In this document: positions 8,752 through 18,113 of the stretch, one piece after another
How positions within the stretch are numbered: position 1 is the stretch's first letter
How the letters are laid out: each line of letters starts with the position of its first letter
Source: Phocaeicola_A sp036804505
GTDB taxonomy: Bacteria; Bacteroidota; Bacteroidia; Bacteroidales; Bacteroidaceae
Direction of reading: 5' to 3'
DNA: 64,000 nt
Assembly (NCBI GenBank): GCA_036804505.1
Contig: DAIRSI010000002.1
Span: 124,001-188,000, forward strand
The notes under the pieces: model-generated
Databases searched by the model: none
The model's input: the letters and a program-made list of their open reading frames with translations, nothing else
What the model was told of the DNA's origin: nothing
Program-made: the position numbers and the translations under genes

Positions 8752-9756
8752 ATGGTAAATTACAAAGATTTAGGCCTCGTAAATACAAGAGACATGTTTA
8801 AGAGAGCCATCAACGGTGGATATGCAATTCCTGCATTCAACTTCAATAACATGGAGCAGCTTCAGGCTATCATCAAAGCTTCTTCCGATTTGAAATCTCC
8901 GGTTATCCTTCAGGTTTCAAAAGGTGCACGTAACTATGCAAACCAGACTTTGCTCCGTTACATGGCAGAAGGTGCTGTAGCTTACGCTAAAGAATTGGGT
9001 TGCGAACATCCTGAAATCGTTCTTCACCTTGACCATGGAGATTCTTTCGAACTCTGCAAGTCATGTGTTGACATGGGCTTCTCTTCTGTCATGATTGACG
9101 GTTCCGCTCTTCCTTACGACGAAAACGTTGCCTTGACTAAGAAAGTTGTAGACTATGCTCATCAGTATGATGTAACAGTTGAAGGCGAGTTAGGCGTTTT
9201 GGCTGGTGTTGAAGATGAAGTTCAGTCTGAAGAATCTCATTATACAAAACCTGAAGAAGTCATCGATTTCGTATCAAAGACTGGTGTTGACTCATTGGCT
9301 ATCTCCATTGGTACAAGCCACGGAGCTTACAAGTTCAAACCGGAACAGTGTACCCGTGACCCGAAGACAGGTAAATTAGTACCTCCTCCATTGGCATTCG
9401 ATGTATTGGATGCTGTTATGGTTAAATTACCAGGATTCCCAATCGTTCTTCACGGATCATCTTCAGTTCCACAGGAATATGTTGACATGATCAACCAGTA
9501 TGGTGGCAAATTGCCTGATGCAGTTGGTATTCCTGAAGAGCAACTTCGCAAGGCTGCCAAGAGCGCAGTTTGTAAAATCAACATCGACTCCGACTCTCGT
9601 CTGGCTTTCACGGCTGCCGTTCGCAAGGTATTCGCTGAGAAACCGGGAGAATTCGACCCACGTAAGTTCTGCGGTCCAGCACGTGACGAAATGGAAAAGA
9701 TGTACAAGCATAAAATCACTGACGTTTTGGGTTCAGACAATAAATTGGCTCAATAA
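8752..9756 (+). CDS. fba: Class II fructose-bisphosphate aldolase
   Basis: 334-residue zinc-dependent aldolase of glycolysis and gluconeogenesis, cleaving fructose-1,6-bisphosphate to DHAP and glyceraldehyde-3-phosphate. Visible motifs are the zinc-site region VLHLDHGDSFELCK, the signature SSVMIDGSALPYDENV, the zinc-ligand region SIGTSHGAYKF, and the phosphate-binding FPIVLHGSSSVP and KINIDSDSRLAFT. Length fits the class II family. It is monocistronic, with its own promoter and a strong terminator. Confidence 0.96.
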   Translation: MVNYKDLGLVNTRDMFKRAINGGYAIPAFNFNNMEQLQAIIKASSDLKSPVILQVSKGARNYANQTLLRYMAEGAVAYAKELGCEHPEIVLHLDHGDSFELCKSCVDMGFSSVMIDGSALPYDENVALTKKVVDYAHQYDVTVEGELGVLAGVEDEVQSEESHYTKPEEVIDFVSKTGVDSLAISIGTSHGAYKFKPEQCTRDPKTGKLVPPPLAFDVLDAVMVKLPGFPIVLHGSSSVPQEYVDMINQYGGKLPDAVGIPEEQLRKAAKSAVCKINIDSDSRLAFTAAVRKVFAEKPGEFDPRKFCGPARDEMEKMYKHKITDVLGSDNKLAQ

Positions 9757-9779
9757 TCGTCAACTGCTTTAATAGACAA

Positions 9780-9818
9780 GAAGGCTGATTCTACAATATG
9801 AATCAGCCTTTTTTTTAT
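9780..9818 (+). terminator. Terminator after fba
   Basis: AAGGCTGATTC (9781-9791) pairs with GAATCAGCCTT (9800-9810), followed by a run of T. Strong rho-independent terminator. Confidence 0.9.
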
Positions 9819-9846
9819 TTTTCCTATGGTTTTAAATTATTTTTTG

Positions 9847-9854
9847 TACTTTTG
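9847..9854 (+). promoter_or_regulatory. Promoter -7 box of LtaS-like gene
   Basis: TACTTTTG fits the Bacteroides consensus. The predicted start is near 9860, giving a leader of about 17 nt before the ATG at 9877. Confidence 0.65.
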
Positions 9855-9876
9855 GTGATATATAAATCCAAATGCA

Positions 9877-11937
9877 ATGCTATGCTTTAATTCTTTAAAG
9901 CTCTACACCCAAGGAATCCGAAAAGTGATTCTTTTCACTCTTCTGCTTGGGTTCGTTCTCAGAATAATCTTACTGTTTAATAATCAGACGACAGTGGATT
10001 ACTCGATTGGAGAATGGGCAGAGATTTTTTTACTCGGAACTGTAAATGATTTATGCTTTTCCATAATCAGTTTCATCCTCTTTTGGGCATTCATTGTTTT
10101 TCTTTCAAATAAAAAATATGGAAAACCTTGGAACATCATTATTCCTATCGTTCTAGCTTCAGCCTTTATTATCCTATATTTCTTTGACACTCCGTTACGG
10201 GAATTCAATAAACCACTCACAAGAATCATTTGCTACCTTGTTCTTTGGAAACTGGTAAGTTATAGCATACGAACCTTCTTTCCCTTCCTCCGAATCCGAT
10301 GGCGGCAATATTCTTACTACCTTGTCATGTTTTTCTATACAGCCGGCATTCTACTCAATTTCATAGCAGAATATCTTTTTTGGAATGAATTCGGAGTAAG
10401 ATACAATTTCATTGCTGTTGACTATCTGGTTTATACCAACGAAGTTATCGGGAATTTTTTCGAATCCTATCCTTTGATTCCCATATTGTCTGCTTTAATT
10501 GTAATATCAGCCGGAATTACTTATTTACTCATCAGACACCTAGACAAAAGAAATTTCAAGGAACTCCCATCATTTAGAGAGAATGCTGCGGCTACAAGCT
10601 TATACATGATTTTATGCATTATTTGCTTCGGCTTATTAAATCTAAACGCAAAAGCACAACACCATGAAAACAAGTATGTCAATGAACTGCAAGCAAACGG
10701 ATGCGTAAAATTCTGCGAGGCTTTTATCAGCAATAAATTGGATTATAGGGATTTCTACACTACTATACCGTCAGAGACCGCCCTTCGGATTCTTCAGGAA
10801 CAATACCAAAGCACCGGGAAAAACATTCAAAAGATAATGCCTACGCAAGCCGAATTACATAAAAACATCGTACTCATTTCCATTGAAAGCATGAGTGCCG
10901 AATATCTTCATCGATATGGCAATAAAAAAAACCTGACGCCCAATCTTGACAGATTAACAAACGAGAGCCTCAATTTTAATAATCTGTATGCAGCAGGCAA
11001 CCGTACGGTTCGCGGATTGGAGGCCCTTTCGTTGTGTGTTCCGCCATCTCCCGGAGAAAGTATCATCAAGCAAAAACACAATAACGATCTGTTCTCTGTG
11101 GGAAAACTACTAATGCAGAAAGGATACACAGTTCAGTTTCTTTATGGTGGAGACAGTTACTTCGACAATATGAAAACATTCTTTGAAGGCAATCATTATC
11201 AGGTAATCGACCAACAGGACTTTCAACCGAATGAAACAACTTTCAAGACAGTATGGGGAGTATGTGATGAAGACATATTCAACAAGGCCATACAGACATT
11301 CAATGCCGATGCTGCAAAAGGCAAACCATTCTTCGGACATATCATGACAGTCAGTAACCACCGGCCTTTCACTTATCCCGACGGGCACATAGACATTCCG
11401 TCCAATAAAAAGACCAGAGAAGGAGGCGTTAAATATGCGGATTATGCCCTTGGCAAGTTCATCAATGATGCATCTAGACAGGCATGGTTTAAAAATACAG
11501 TTTTCGTTATCACGGCAGACCATTGCGCTTCCAGTGCCGGAAGTACAGAGTTACCTCTCGATGAATACCATATTCCGGCATTGATATACTCCCCCGACTT
11601 TGTCCCGGCACAGAATATTTCCACGTTGATGTCACAGACAGATATCATGCCCACCCTCTTCGACATACTAGGATTTCATTATATCTCGAAGTTCTACGGA
11701 CAAGACATATTCAAAAAGACATACCTACCCAGAGCTTTTGCTGCGACGTATGAAGGCTTGGGATATTGGGAAAAATCTTCTTTAATAGTTCTCTCACCCG
11801 GCAAGCGAAACCTACAATACCAAGCAATCAAAGGTATATACTCCTATTCAACAGGAAAAGAAGAAAAAAACATTGACAAGAGTCTTTTGTACAGGGCCAT
11901 TGCAAATTATCAAACCACACAAGACGTCCTTCGTTGA
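9877..11937 (+). CDS. LtaS-like sulfatase-fold membrane transferase
   Basis: 686-residue inner-membrane protein with about five N-terminal transmembrane helices (residues 15-240) and a periplasmic sulfatase-fold domain. Conserved features are NIVLISIESMSAEYL, the nucleophile region AAGNRTVRGLEAL (Thr as in LtaS), FGHIMTVSNHRPF and VFVITADHCAS, which supply metal and active-site residues. The family transfers phosphoglycerol or phosphoethanolamine from phospholipids, or cleaves sulfate; the Thr nucleophile favours a phosphotransferase. It lies 137 bp before a dlt-like gene set on the same strand, suggesting a shared envelope-decoration role (inference). Confidence 0.85.
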   Translation: MLCFNSLKLYTQGIRKVILFTLLLGFVLRIILLFNNQTTVDYSIGEWAEIFLLGTVNDLCFSIISFILFWAFIVFLSNKKYGKPWNIIIPIVLASAFIILYFFDTPLREFNKPLTRIICYLVLWKLVSYSIRTFFPFLRIRWRQYSYYLVMFFYTAGILLNFIAEYLFWNEFGVRYNFIAVDYLVYTNEVIGNFFESYPLIPILSALIVISAGITYLLIRHLDKRNFKELPSFRENAAATSLYMILCIICFGLLNLNAKAQHHENKYVNELQANGCVKFCEAFISNKLDYRDFYTTIPSETALRILQEQYQSTGKNIQKIMPTQAELHKNIVLISIESMSAEYLHRYGNKKNLTPNLDRLTNESLNFNNLYAAGNRTVRGLEALSLCVPPSPGESIIKQKHNNDLFSVGKLLMQKGYTVQFLYGGDSYFDNMKTFFEGNHYQVIDQQDFQPNETTFKTVWGVCDEDIFNKAIQTFNADAAKGKPFFGHIMTVSNHRPFTYPDGHIDIPSNKKTREGGVKYADYALGKFINDASRQAWFKNTVFVITADHCASSAGSTELPLDEYHIPALIYSPDFVPAQNISTLMSQTDIMPTLFDILGFHYISKFYGQDIFKKTYLPRAFAATYEGLGYWEKSSLIVLSPGKRNLQYQAIKGIYSYSTGKEEKNIDKSLLYRAIANYQTTQDVLR

Positions 11938-12074
11938 GCATTTGGCAATTCTGTTTTCATCTCATTGTTTGCATAAAGTTTACAAAGTACAAAAAAAATT
12001 AAAATCAGCAAGATTTTCTTATTTTGTGTGCATGATTTCGCATAAATGACAGACTTATATAAAAAAGGAACAAA

Positions 12075-13601
12075 ATGAAGTCTGATTATTTCTCTGGAGA
12101 TGTTTTGGCTGATATCATTTCAGCCATGAAAGAATTCGAGAATCGCAATGCATTTGTCATTAACGATACACCATATACCTACCGGTATTTTTCGAATCTG
12201 GTTAACGATTTTGTCCATGCTCTGCAAAAAGAACCTGCAAACATCATTGGTATCATCACAGAAGACCGTATAGAAGTTTATGCAGCCATTCTTGCCGTTC
12301 TCTTGACAGGAAAGACTTACGTCATCCTGCATCCGGCATTTCCGAATGACCGGAATCTGACCATCATCAAGGAAGCCGGTATCGAACTGATTTTAGGGAA
12401 TAAAGCTTTTATAGCAACCACATCATGGTGTAAAGGTATAAAATGCATGAACTTTATTGGCAGATTATCAGGAAACTGGACACCAATTGATTGTCCTGCA
12501 GACTCACGGAATCCCGCCTACATCATTTTCACTTCAGGAAGTACCGGAAAGCCGAAAGGTGTCCCTATATCGCGTTCTAATCTGAACGCGTTCTACAAAG
12601 CTTATTCCGGTTTAGGATGGTCTCTTGACTGCAATGACCGCATGCTGCAAATGTTTGAACTGACGTTTGATGTTTCAGTAGTATCCCTTCTCTACCCGCT
12701 CACTTTAGGAGCCTGCATTTACACCGTTGGATACAAAGATGTGAAATACATCAAAGTATTCGATATTCTGGATCGCTATGAGCTTACGTTTGCAGCCGTT
12801 CCCCCTTCATTGCTACAACTTGTTTCCCCTTATTTCGATGAAATCAGTCTTCCCAGTCTCAAATATCTTGTTGTCACAGCCGAGGCATCACCGGTAGAAT
12901 TGCTGACGAAATTCCATTCCTGTGCTCCCCAAGCAACATTCTTCAATCTCTACGGCCCCACGGAAGGCACCATCTATTGCACATCCTATCACATTCCTAT
13001 GCAAGGGACCATCAAGCAACACAACGGAATGATTGCCATTGGGAAACCGTTTCAGGATATGGAGTCCAAAATAATAGGAGACGATGGGTTTCCCGTTGGA
13101 TGCAACCAACAAGGAGAACTTTGGATCAGTGGTCCTCAGGTGATGAACGGATATTGGCACGATAAGAAAAAGACAGATGCTGCCATCATCAAGGAAGCAG
13201 ACGGAAAGATCTTCTATAAGACCGGCGATATTTGCTATTACGATTCGGACGGAGACCTCATCTACTGCGGGAGAAAAGATTCCCAAGTCAAGATTCAAGG
13301 ATTCCGGGTAGAACTGAGCGAAATAGAACATGTAGCACGCCAATACTTCGCGAGCAAGTGCAACACAGTAGCTTTGGTTACAACCATAGAGGGAAATCAA
13401 GAACTGATGTTAGCCATCGAACAGGAGTTCAATGATATAACGGGATTAAAAAACCATCTGAAGGAAAAACTTCCTTCTTACATGATACCGAAACAGATAT
13501 TCTGCATTCCCTGTTTCCCGTTAAATACGAATAACAAAACAGACCGTAAGGCCATTGCACAAATGATAGAAAATAAAATTAAAGATAATGGAAACAAATG
13601 A
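12075..13601 (+). CDS. DltA-like amino-acid (D-alanine?) adenylating ligase
   Basis: 508-residue AMP-forming ligase of the ANL superfamily. Core motifs are present: A3 IIFTSGSTGKPKGVP, A4 ELTFDVSVVS, A5 NLYGPTEGTIYC, A7 YKTGDICYYDSDGD, A8 QVKIQGFRVELSEIE and the A10 lysine region NNKTDRKAI. Size and order match D-alanine:carrier-protein ligase DltA, which activates an amino acid as adenylate and loads it on a carrier. It overlaps the carrier gene by 14 bp. D-alanine as substrate is inferred from family and context only. Confidence 0.85.
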   Translation: MKSDYFSGDVLADIISAMKEFENRNAFVINDTPYTYRYFSNLVNDFVHALQKEPANIIGIITEDRIEVYAAILAVLLTGKTYVILHPAFPNDRNLTIIKEAGIELILGNKAFIATTSWCKGIKCMNFIGRLSGNWTPIDCPADSRNPAYIIFTSGSTGKPKGVPISRSNLNAFYKAYSGLGWSLDCNDRMLQMFELTFDVSVVSLLYPLTLGACIYTVGYKDVKYIKVFDILDRYELTFAAVPPSLLQLVSPYFDEISLPSLKYLVVTAEASPVELLTKFHSCAPQATFFNLYGPTEGTIYCTSYHIPMQGTIKQHNGMIAIGKPFQDMESKIIGDDGFPVGCNQQGELWISGPQVMNGYWHDKKKTDAAIIKEADGKIFYKTGDICYYDSDGDLIYCGRKDSQVKIQGFRVELSEIEHVARQYFASKCNTVALVTTIEGNQELMLAIEQEFNDITGLKNHLKEKLPSYMIPKQIFCIPCFPLNTNNKTDRKAIAQMIENKIKDNGNK

Positions 13602-13833
13602 AATTTTAAATGACTTGACCGCCATTCTTCGCGAAGTAGTGAAGAATCCGGCATTGACTATTACACTGGAGACAAAAGCCAGCGATGTGGACGGTTGGGA
13701 TTCATTAACCAACATGTTGCTCATCAATCAAATTGAAAAGAAGTTCGAAGTACGTTTTAATTTCAGAGAAATAGCTCATCTTGCCAATGTAGGCGATATG
13801 TGCCGTTCCATCCAAGTAAAAACAAACAAATGA
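13588..13833 (+). CDS. Acyl/aminoacyl carrier protein (DltC-like)
   Basis: 81-residue carrier protein. The 4'-phosphopantetheine attachment serine is in DVDGWDSLTNMLLI (Ser37 region), and the helices around it fit the ACP/DltC fold. Its start overlaps the end of the ligase gene and it ends 9 bp before the MBOAT gene. It presumably carries the amino acid activated by the ligase and delivers it to the membrane acyltransferase. Confidence 0.88.
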   Translation: METNEILNDLTAILREVVKNPALTITLETKASDVDGWDSLTNMLLINQIEKKFEVRFNFREIAHLANVGDMCRSIQVKTNK

Positions 13834-13842
13834 CACTAACTT

Positions 13843-15213
13843 ATGGCTTTCATATCTTTTGAATTTGTTCTTTTGACAGCACTGACCTTCGTCATCTATT
13901 ATGTCGCAAGCTACCGCTATCAAAAATATGTTCTGCTCCTTGCCAGTACTGTTTTCATTGGTTACAACAGTCTTTACTTTCTTCTCACGGCAGTCCTTCT
14001 TTCCACCGCCACTTATTGGCTGGGACTGCGTCTCTCCAAGAAACAAGAAGAAAAGACACTGAACCGGATTTATTTTTCAGGCATAGCATTTCTTGTAGGA
14101 GTATGGACTGTATGCCGGCATTCAGGCCTCATCATCCCATTAGGTATTTCGTTCTACACATTTCAGGCTCTGTCCTATCTTACAGAAGTGTACTGGGGAG
14201 AATTCAAAGCAGAAAAGAACTATCTGAATTTCTTGCTCTACATGCTCCTTTTCATGAAGTTTCTTTCAGGCCCCATTGAACGTCCGTCAGCATTACTTCC
14301 TCAATTACAGGAAGGGAAAAAGTTCGATTACGATACCATTACCTACGGACTGAAACTTATTCTGCTAGGTCTCATAAAGAAGCTGGTTATTGCAGACAAC
14401 CTATCATCCGCAATTGATGCCATCTATGCCAGTCCTCAAGATGCCTCCGGCATCCAATTGTTCATGACCATGCTTATATATCCCATACAGCTTTATACCG
14501 ACTTTTCAGGATACACGGACATGGCCTTGGGTACAGCACGGCTATTCGGCTATCGGCTCACTCCCAACTTCGACCGCCCGTTCACAGCAGAAACGACCTC
14601 CGACCTTTGGCGAAGATGGCACATCACCCTGTCCTTCTGGGTGCGCGATTATATCTTCATGCCACTCACATCCGTTCTGCGCCGATGGAACAAGCCCGGC
14701 ATATACCTGTCACTTCTCATTACATTTTCCGCCTTGGGAGTATGGCATGGAGTCGGTATGAGTTTCGTTGTCTACGGCCTCATCCAAGGAATCATCATTT
14801 GTTACGAAATGAGATTCGGCTTCCTTCGTAACTTCATTCTTAAGAAACTGGGAGCAAGAATCGGTGGATGGGTACTCATCCTCAGAACCTACCTGCTATT
14901 TGCCTTTTCCCTGATATTCTTCCGTGCAGGAAACATCAGAGAAGCCATCTACTTTATCAGTCGTATGTCATTTCGGGTGAACCAAAGCTGGAAAGAAATA
15001 AATATAGGTCTGACCGACCATGTATGCATCGTAGCCGGTTCGGCCTTATTGCTGATTTGGATATTCGAATACTTCCAGTCAAAGCGGGATTTGTTTCAAG
15101 TCATCAGCCGCCAGCCTGTTTGGATCAGATGGAGTGTATATTACATTCTCATATTTGCTCTCCTCACTACAGGAAAGTTTGATTCTGAAAATTTCATTTA
15201 CCTGCAATTCTAA
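13843..15213 (+). CDS. MBOAT-family membrane acyltransferase (DltB-like)
   Basis: 456-residue polytopic membrane protein of the MBOAT family. The signature PLGISFYTFQALSYL is followed by YTDFSGYTDMALGTARLFGY and by WRRWHITLSFWVRDYIFMPL. The catalytic histidine is in LGVWHGVGMSFVVYG. In DltB and AlgI these proteins move an acyl or aminoacyl group across the inner membrane from a carrier to an exported acceptor. Its position between a carrier protein and an SGNH-like gene supports the DltB-like role. Confidence 0.88.
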   Translation: MAFISFEFVLLTALTFVIYYVASYRYQKYVLLLASTVFIGYNSLYFLLTAVLLSTATYWLGLRLSKKQEEKTLNRIYFSGIAFLVGVWTVCRHSGLIIPLGISFYTFQALSYLTEVYWGEFKAEKNYLNFLLYMLLFMKFLSGPIERPSALLPQLQEGKKFDYDTITYGLKLILLGLIKKLVIADNLSSAIDAIYASPQDASGIQLFMTMLIYPIQLYTDFSGYTDMALGTARLFGYRLTPNFDRPFTAETTSDLWRRWHITLSFWVRDYIFMPLTSVLRRWNKPGIYLSLLITFSALGVWHGVGMSFVVYGLIQGIIICYEMRFGFLRNFILKKLGARIGGWVLILRTYLLFAFSLIFFRAGNIREAIYFISRMSFRVNQSWKEINIGLTDHVCIVAGSALLLIWIFEYFQSKRDLFQVISRQPVWIRWSVYYILIFALLTTGKFDSENFIYLQF

Positions 15214-15218
15214 ATGTT

Positions 15219-16205
15219 ATGATGTCAAGATTCTATACAAAAGTTATCATATTGTGCCTGCCATTTATAGTGGCACTTGGCCTTTATTTTTATTTCGATC
15301 CTTTCATGGTCCTGCGCACCTATCCCCGTTATGACCAGTCGGATGTCTTTATCAATGAAAATCTGATAGGCTGGAAAATATATCAAAAACACAAGAAAGC
15401 CCGCCATTATAATTCATTCATCATGGGAAACTCCTGTACACAGGCATTCAAATGCAAAGAATGGGAGAAATATCTGACTCCGGGATCACATGCCATGAGG
15501 TTCTTTGATAATCAGGAAACCATCGGAGGATTCTATAAAAAACTTGTGGCTCTGGACAGAGACGGCACCGAGATAAGAAATATACTCCTCGTCATGGATT
15601 GGGATTCGTTCGGCAGTGCAAAATCATATCCAGGAAGCCTGCATGCCATGCCTCCGGAAGCCGACCCCAATGAAAGTCACATAGGATATCAACTCAAATA
15701 CATCCAGACGTTTTTCTTTCCCGATTTCATCTTCCCGTTTATGATGCACAAGTGGAATCCGAATTATTGCGAGGCTGGGGTTGTTCACAACTATAAATGC
15801 ATAAGGGATTCCGTGGACAACGATGCCATCAATCCTAACGACCATTTAATCACTGCCGAAGGCGAATCCTATTGGAGGAAGCAAAAGAATCTGTTTTCTG
15901 CCCGAAAAGAAAGTACGGCATTACCCGTCATAAACAAGGATATCATGAAAGAACTTAAAGGAATCCGATCAATATGCTTGCTTCATCATACGAAGGTGGA
16001 TATCATCATCGGGCCTGATTTCAAGCTCATAAAGATAAATCCTGCTGACTTGAAGATTCTCAGAACCTGTTTCGGATTAAATTCCGTTCATGACTTTTCC
16101 GGTTCAAATGACATAACCCGAGATTACCATCACTATTATGACAGGGCACATTACCGCCCCGTCATAGGCAACAGAATCATGAAGCAGATTTATGGGCGTG
16201 GCTGA
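15219..16205 (+). CDS. Membrane-anchored SGNH-like protein (DltD-like position)
   Basis: 328-residue protein with one N-terminal transmembrane segment (residues 8-27). It has SGNH-hydrolase-like features: SFIMGNSCTQAFK supplies a candidate catalytic Ser after Asn in an early strand, and YDRAHYRPVIG near the C-terminus contains the D-x-x-H pattern. Overall similarity to DltD is not evident by eye; the role is inferred from being last in the set. Its stop (16203-16205) is 2 bp from the convergent stop of the next gene, leaving no room for a terminator. Confidence 0.65.
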   Translation: MMSRFYTKVIILCLPFIVALGLYFYFDPFMVLRTYPRYDQSDVFINENLIGWKIYQKHKKARHYNSFIMGNSCTQAFKCKEWEKYLTPGSHAMRFFDNQETIGGFYKKLVALDRDGTEIRNILLVMDWDSFGSAKSYPGSLHAMPPEADPNESHIGYQLKYIQTFFFPDFIFPFMMHKWNPNYCEAGVVHNYKCIRDSVDNDAINPNDHLITAEGESYWRKQKNLFSARKESTALPVINKDIMKELKGIRSICLLHHTKVDIIIGPDFKLIKINPADLKILRTCFGLNSVHDFSGSNDITRDYHHYYDRAHYRPVIGNRIMKQIYGRG

Positions 16206-16207
16206 TT

Positions 16208-17416
16208 TCAATATGGACCGGTCCAGAATCGGTCCGCATCTTGAGTCATATACTTCGTATCCTTTGTGCGATAGGTATTATATTTCCCGGGTACCAGAAT
16301 AATATAAGGAGACCGATGTCCTCCCACGCTTTCCTGTCCGTATCGAAATTCTACGGGACACTCCATCTGATACAGGTTCTTTGCCATATAATTGTATAGA
16401 TACTCTTCTTTTGTCTGCTGGTTCTGATGGTTCCAGTTGGCATCTTCGTTGAGAACCAGCGGAGCACCGTTCACCAAGCGTTCCCGCACTTCTGATAAGC
16501 CCAACAGGTTACCTTTTTCATCAGAGACATAAGCAGCGAAGGTCGGATCCATCCAAATCCATTTATCCAGTGTATTGCTATATACGGCATTAATCACATG
16601 GCAGTCATAATCCGTAGAATCTACTGGCATGCAAGTCACATACCTTGACTTCCATCCCATGGACAGATAGCATTCATTCAGCATAATGGCCATCATTCGG
16701 CAATTAATGCCTCTACCCTCTTTCTTGCATATCTGATAAAGCGCAATGGCATCCTTACGTTTCGGATTTAAAGAATTACCGTCATGTCGGATACTGTTGT
16801 GAACCCAGTACATCAGATTCTTTATCTTCGATATTTCATCGCCGCTACCGGCAATGCTGTCGAGATTGAAAAACTTTCTCACTTGCACCAGATTCGAGTC
16901 ATTGGGAGTTGCATAAACAAACCGGGGCAATTCTTTTTCCTCCTTCACATAATTCCCGCTTCCTCGAAGTATACTCAGAAAAGATAGTTTCTCCATTTTT
17001 TTAATTAAATCAACGAACCGAGCATCTTTACGAATAAAATCCAAGTCGGTATCCACACTGGCATGCCCCACGTTCTTATAACCGAGCTCAACGGCTTTTT
17101 TGAAATTTTCCAAGGCCGACTTTTTCTTTTTCTGTAAGGAATACCAACAAGCATTATTATAATAGACCTGTTCGGCTATCATACCTTTCATTGCCAACTT
17201 GTCCTTTTCACCCAAACGATTGAAATTATCTTTTATTTTTGAATTAATCTCAATGAGCTTGGCATAGTTTCTGTCTTTATAGACCGCTTCATATTCCATC
17301 GCTTTCATGACCGAATCATTCTTTGCATAAAACTGCGCTATAGGGAGCATCTGACTGTACCCTACGAATGGAATACTTCCCATGAGAAAACCTAATAATA
17401 ATATCTTACACTTCAT
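16208..17416 (-). CDS. Secreted transglutaminase-like protein
   Basis: 402 residues. A signal peptide (residues 1-21) is followed by a helical, TPR-like part (AWYSL..KKALENFKKAVELGY-type pattern, residues ~85-130) and a transglutaminase-like core. The apparent triad is Cys in EGRGINCRMMAIMLNE, His in DYDCHVINAVY and Asp in WIWMDPTFAAYV. Such domains act as peptidases or crosslinkers; the substrate here is unknown. It is convergent with the dlt-like set. Confidence 0.8.
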   Translation of the reverse strand: MKCKILLLGFLMGSIPFVGYSQMLPIAQFYAKNDSVMKAMEYEAVYKDRNYAKLIEINSKIKDNFNRLGEKDKLAMKGMIAEQVYYNNACWYSLQKKKKSALENFKKAVELGYKNVGHASVDTDLDFIRKDARFVDLIKKMEKLSFLSILRGSGNYVKEEKELPRFVYATPNDSNLVQVRKFFNLDSIAGSGDEISKIKNLMYWVHNSIRHDGNSLNPKRKDAIALYQICKKEGRGINCRMMAIMLNECYLSMGWKSRYVTCMPVDSTDYDCHVINAVYSNTLDKWIWMDPTFAAYVSDEKGNLLGLSEVRERLVNGAPLVLNEDANWNHQNQQTKEEYLYNYMAKNLYQMECPVEFRYGQESVGGHRSPYIILVPGKYNTYRTKDTKYMTQDADRFWTGPY

Positions 17417-17499
17417 GTCTATTACGTTTGTTTTTCTTTAAGACGTAATAACATCACAAAATGTTGCATGGAAATCTTTTTTTATTCAAATACTATGTA

Positions 17500-17507
17500 T
17501 AACTTTG
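17500..17507 (+). promoter_or_regulatory. Promoter -7 box of lipoprotein gene
   Basis: TAACTTTG fits TAnnTTTG. The predicted start near 17514 supports the ATG at 17535 rather than the in-frame ATG at 17505, which overlaps the promoter. Confidence 0.65.
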
Positions 17508-17534
17508 CATATATCAATACTAATTAAGTTTATT

Positions 17535-18092
17535 ATGAAGAATCATCTAAAATCTATGCTAAGGGGAAAAACATCTATGCTTATGCTTTCATGTTTGTTT
17601 GCCGGCACTATCCTTTCGTCATGCTCGAAAGATGACGATGTAAAAAATCCTGAAGAGAAAACAACATTCAAATGGAAATCCACTCTAGTAGGTGAATACA
17701 TAGGTATCAATTATGATGCATCAAACACTTTGGAATCATATTTTGGAAAACGTCTGACCCTCAGCACGCCGCAAACTTTGCTTTTCAACAAAGATTCGCT
17801 GACCATCAGCAAACCGGGAGACATCAAAGAGACTTACAAGATACAATGGAACGGCAATAAGTTTTCCCTATACAATCCGACAACGGAAAAATGGATGGAA
17901 TGCGGGGAAAAGACAGCCGAAGGCATCGTAAAGATGAGCATGGAATTGTATTGCCAGGAAAACAACGATAACAACCAACAACTTATTTCCTTCGGACAAG
18001 GTTATGATTTACCCAGACCTGCTCAGTTAATGGAAACAAAAACAGGCAAGTCCAAGATATACTGGGTAAAGCTTAATTACACATTCGAATAA
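17535..18092 (+). CDS. Lipoprotein of unknown function
   Basis: 185-residue lipoprotein. The signal ends in a lipobox (AGTILSSC, then SKDDD, the acidic motif that in Bacteroides favours surface export). The mature part (WKSTLVGEYIGINYDASNTL, later SFGQGYDLPRPAQLM) does not match a family I recognise. It is followed 21 bp later by another secreted protein of unknown function, so the two may act together. Confidence 0.75.
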   Translation: MKNHLKSMLRGKTSMLMLSCLFAGTILSSCSKDDDVKNPEEKTTFKWKSTLVGEYIGINYDASNTLESYFGKRLTLSTPQTLLFNKDSLTISKPGDIKETYKIQWNGNKFSLYNPTTEKWMECGEKTAEGIVKMSMELYCQENNDNNQQLISFGQGYDLPRPAQLMETKTGKSKIYWVKLNYTFE

Positions 18093-18113
18093 TCAACTTT
18101 AAAGAATCTCACC

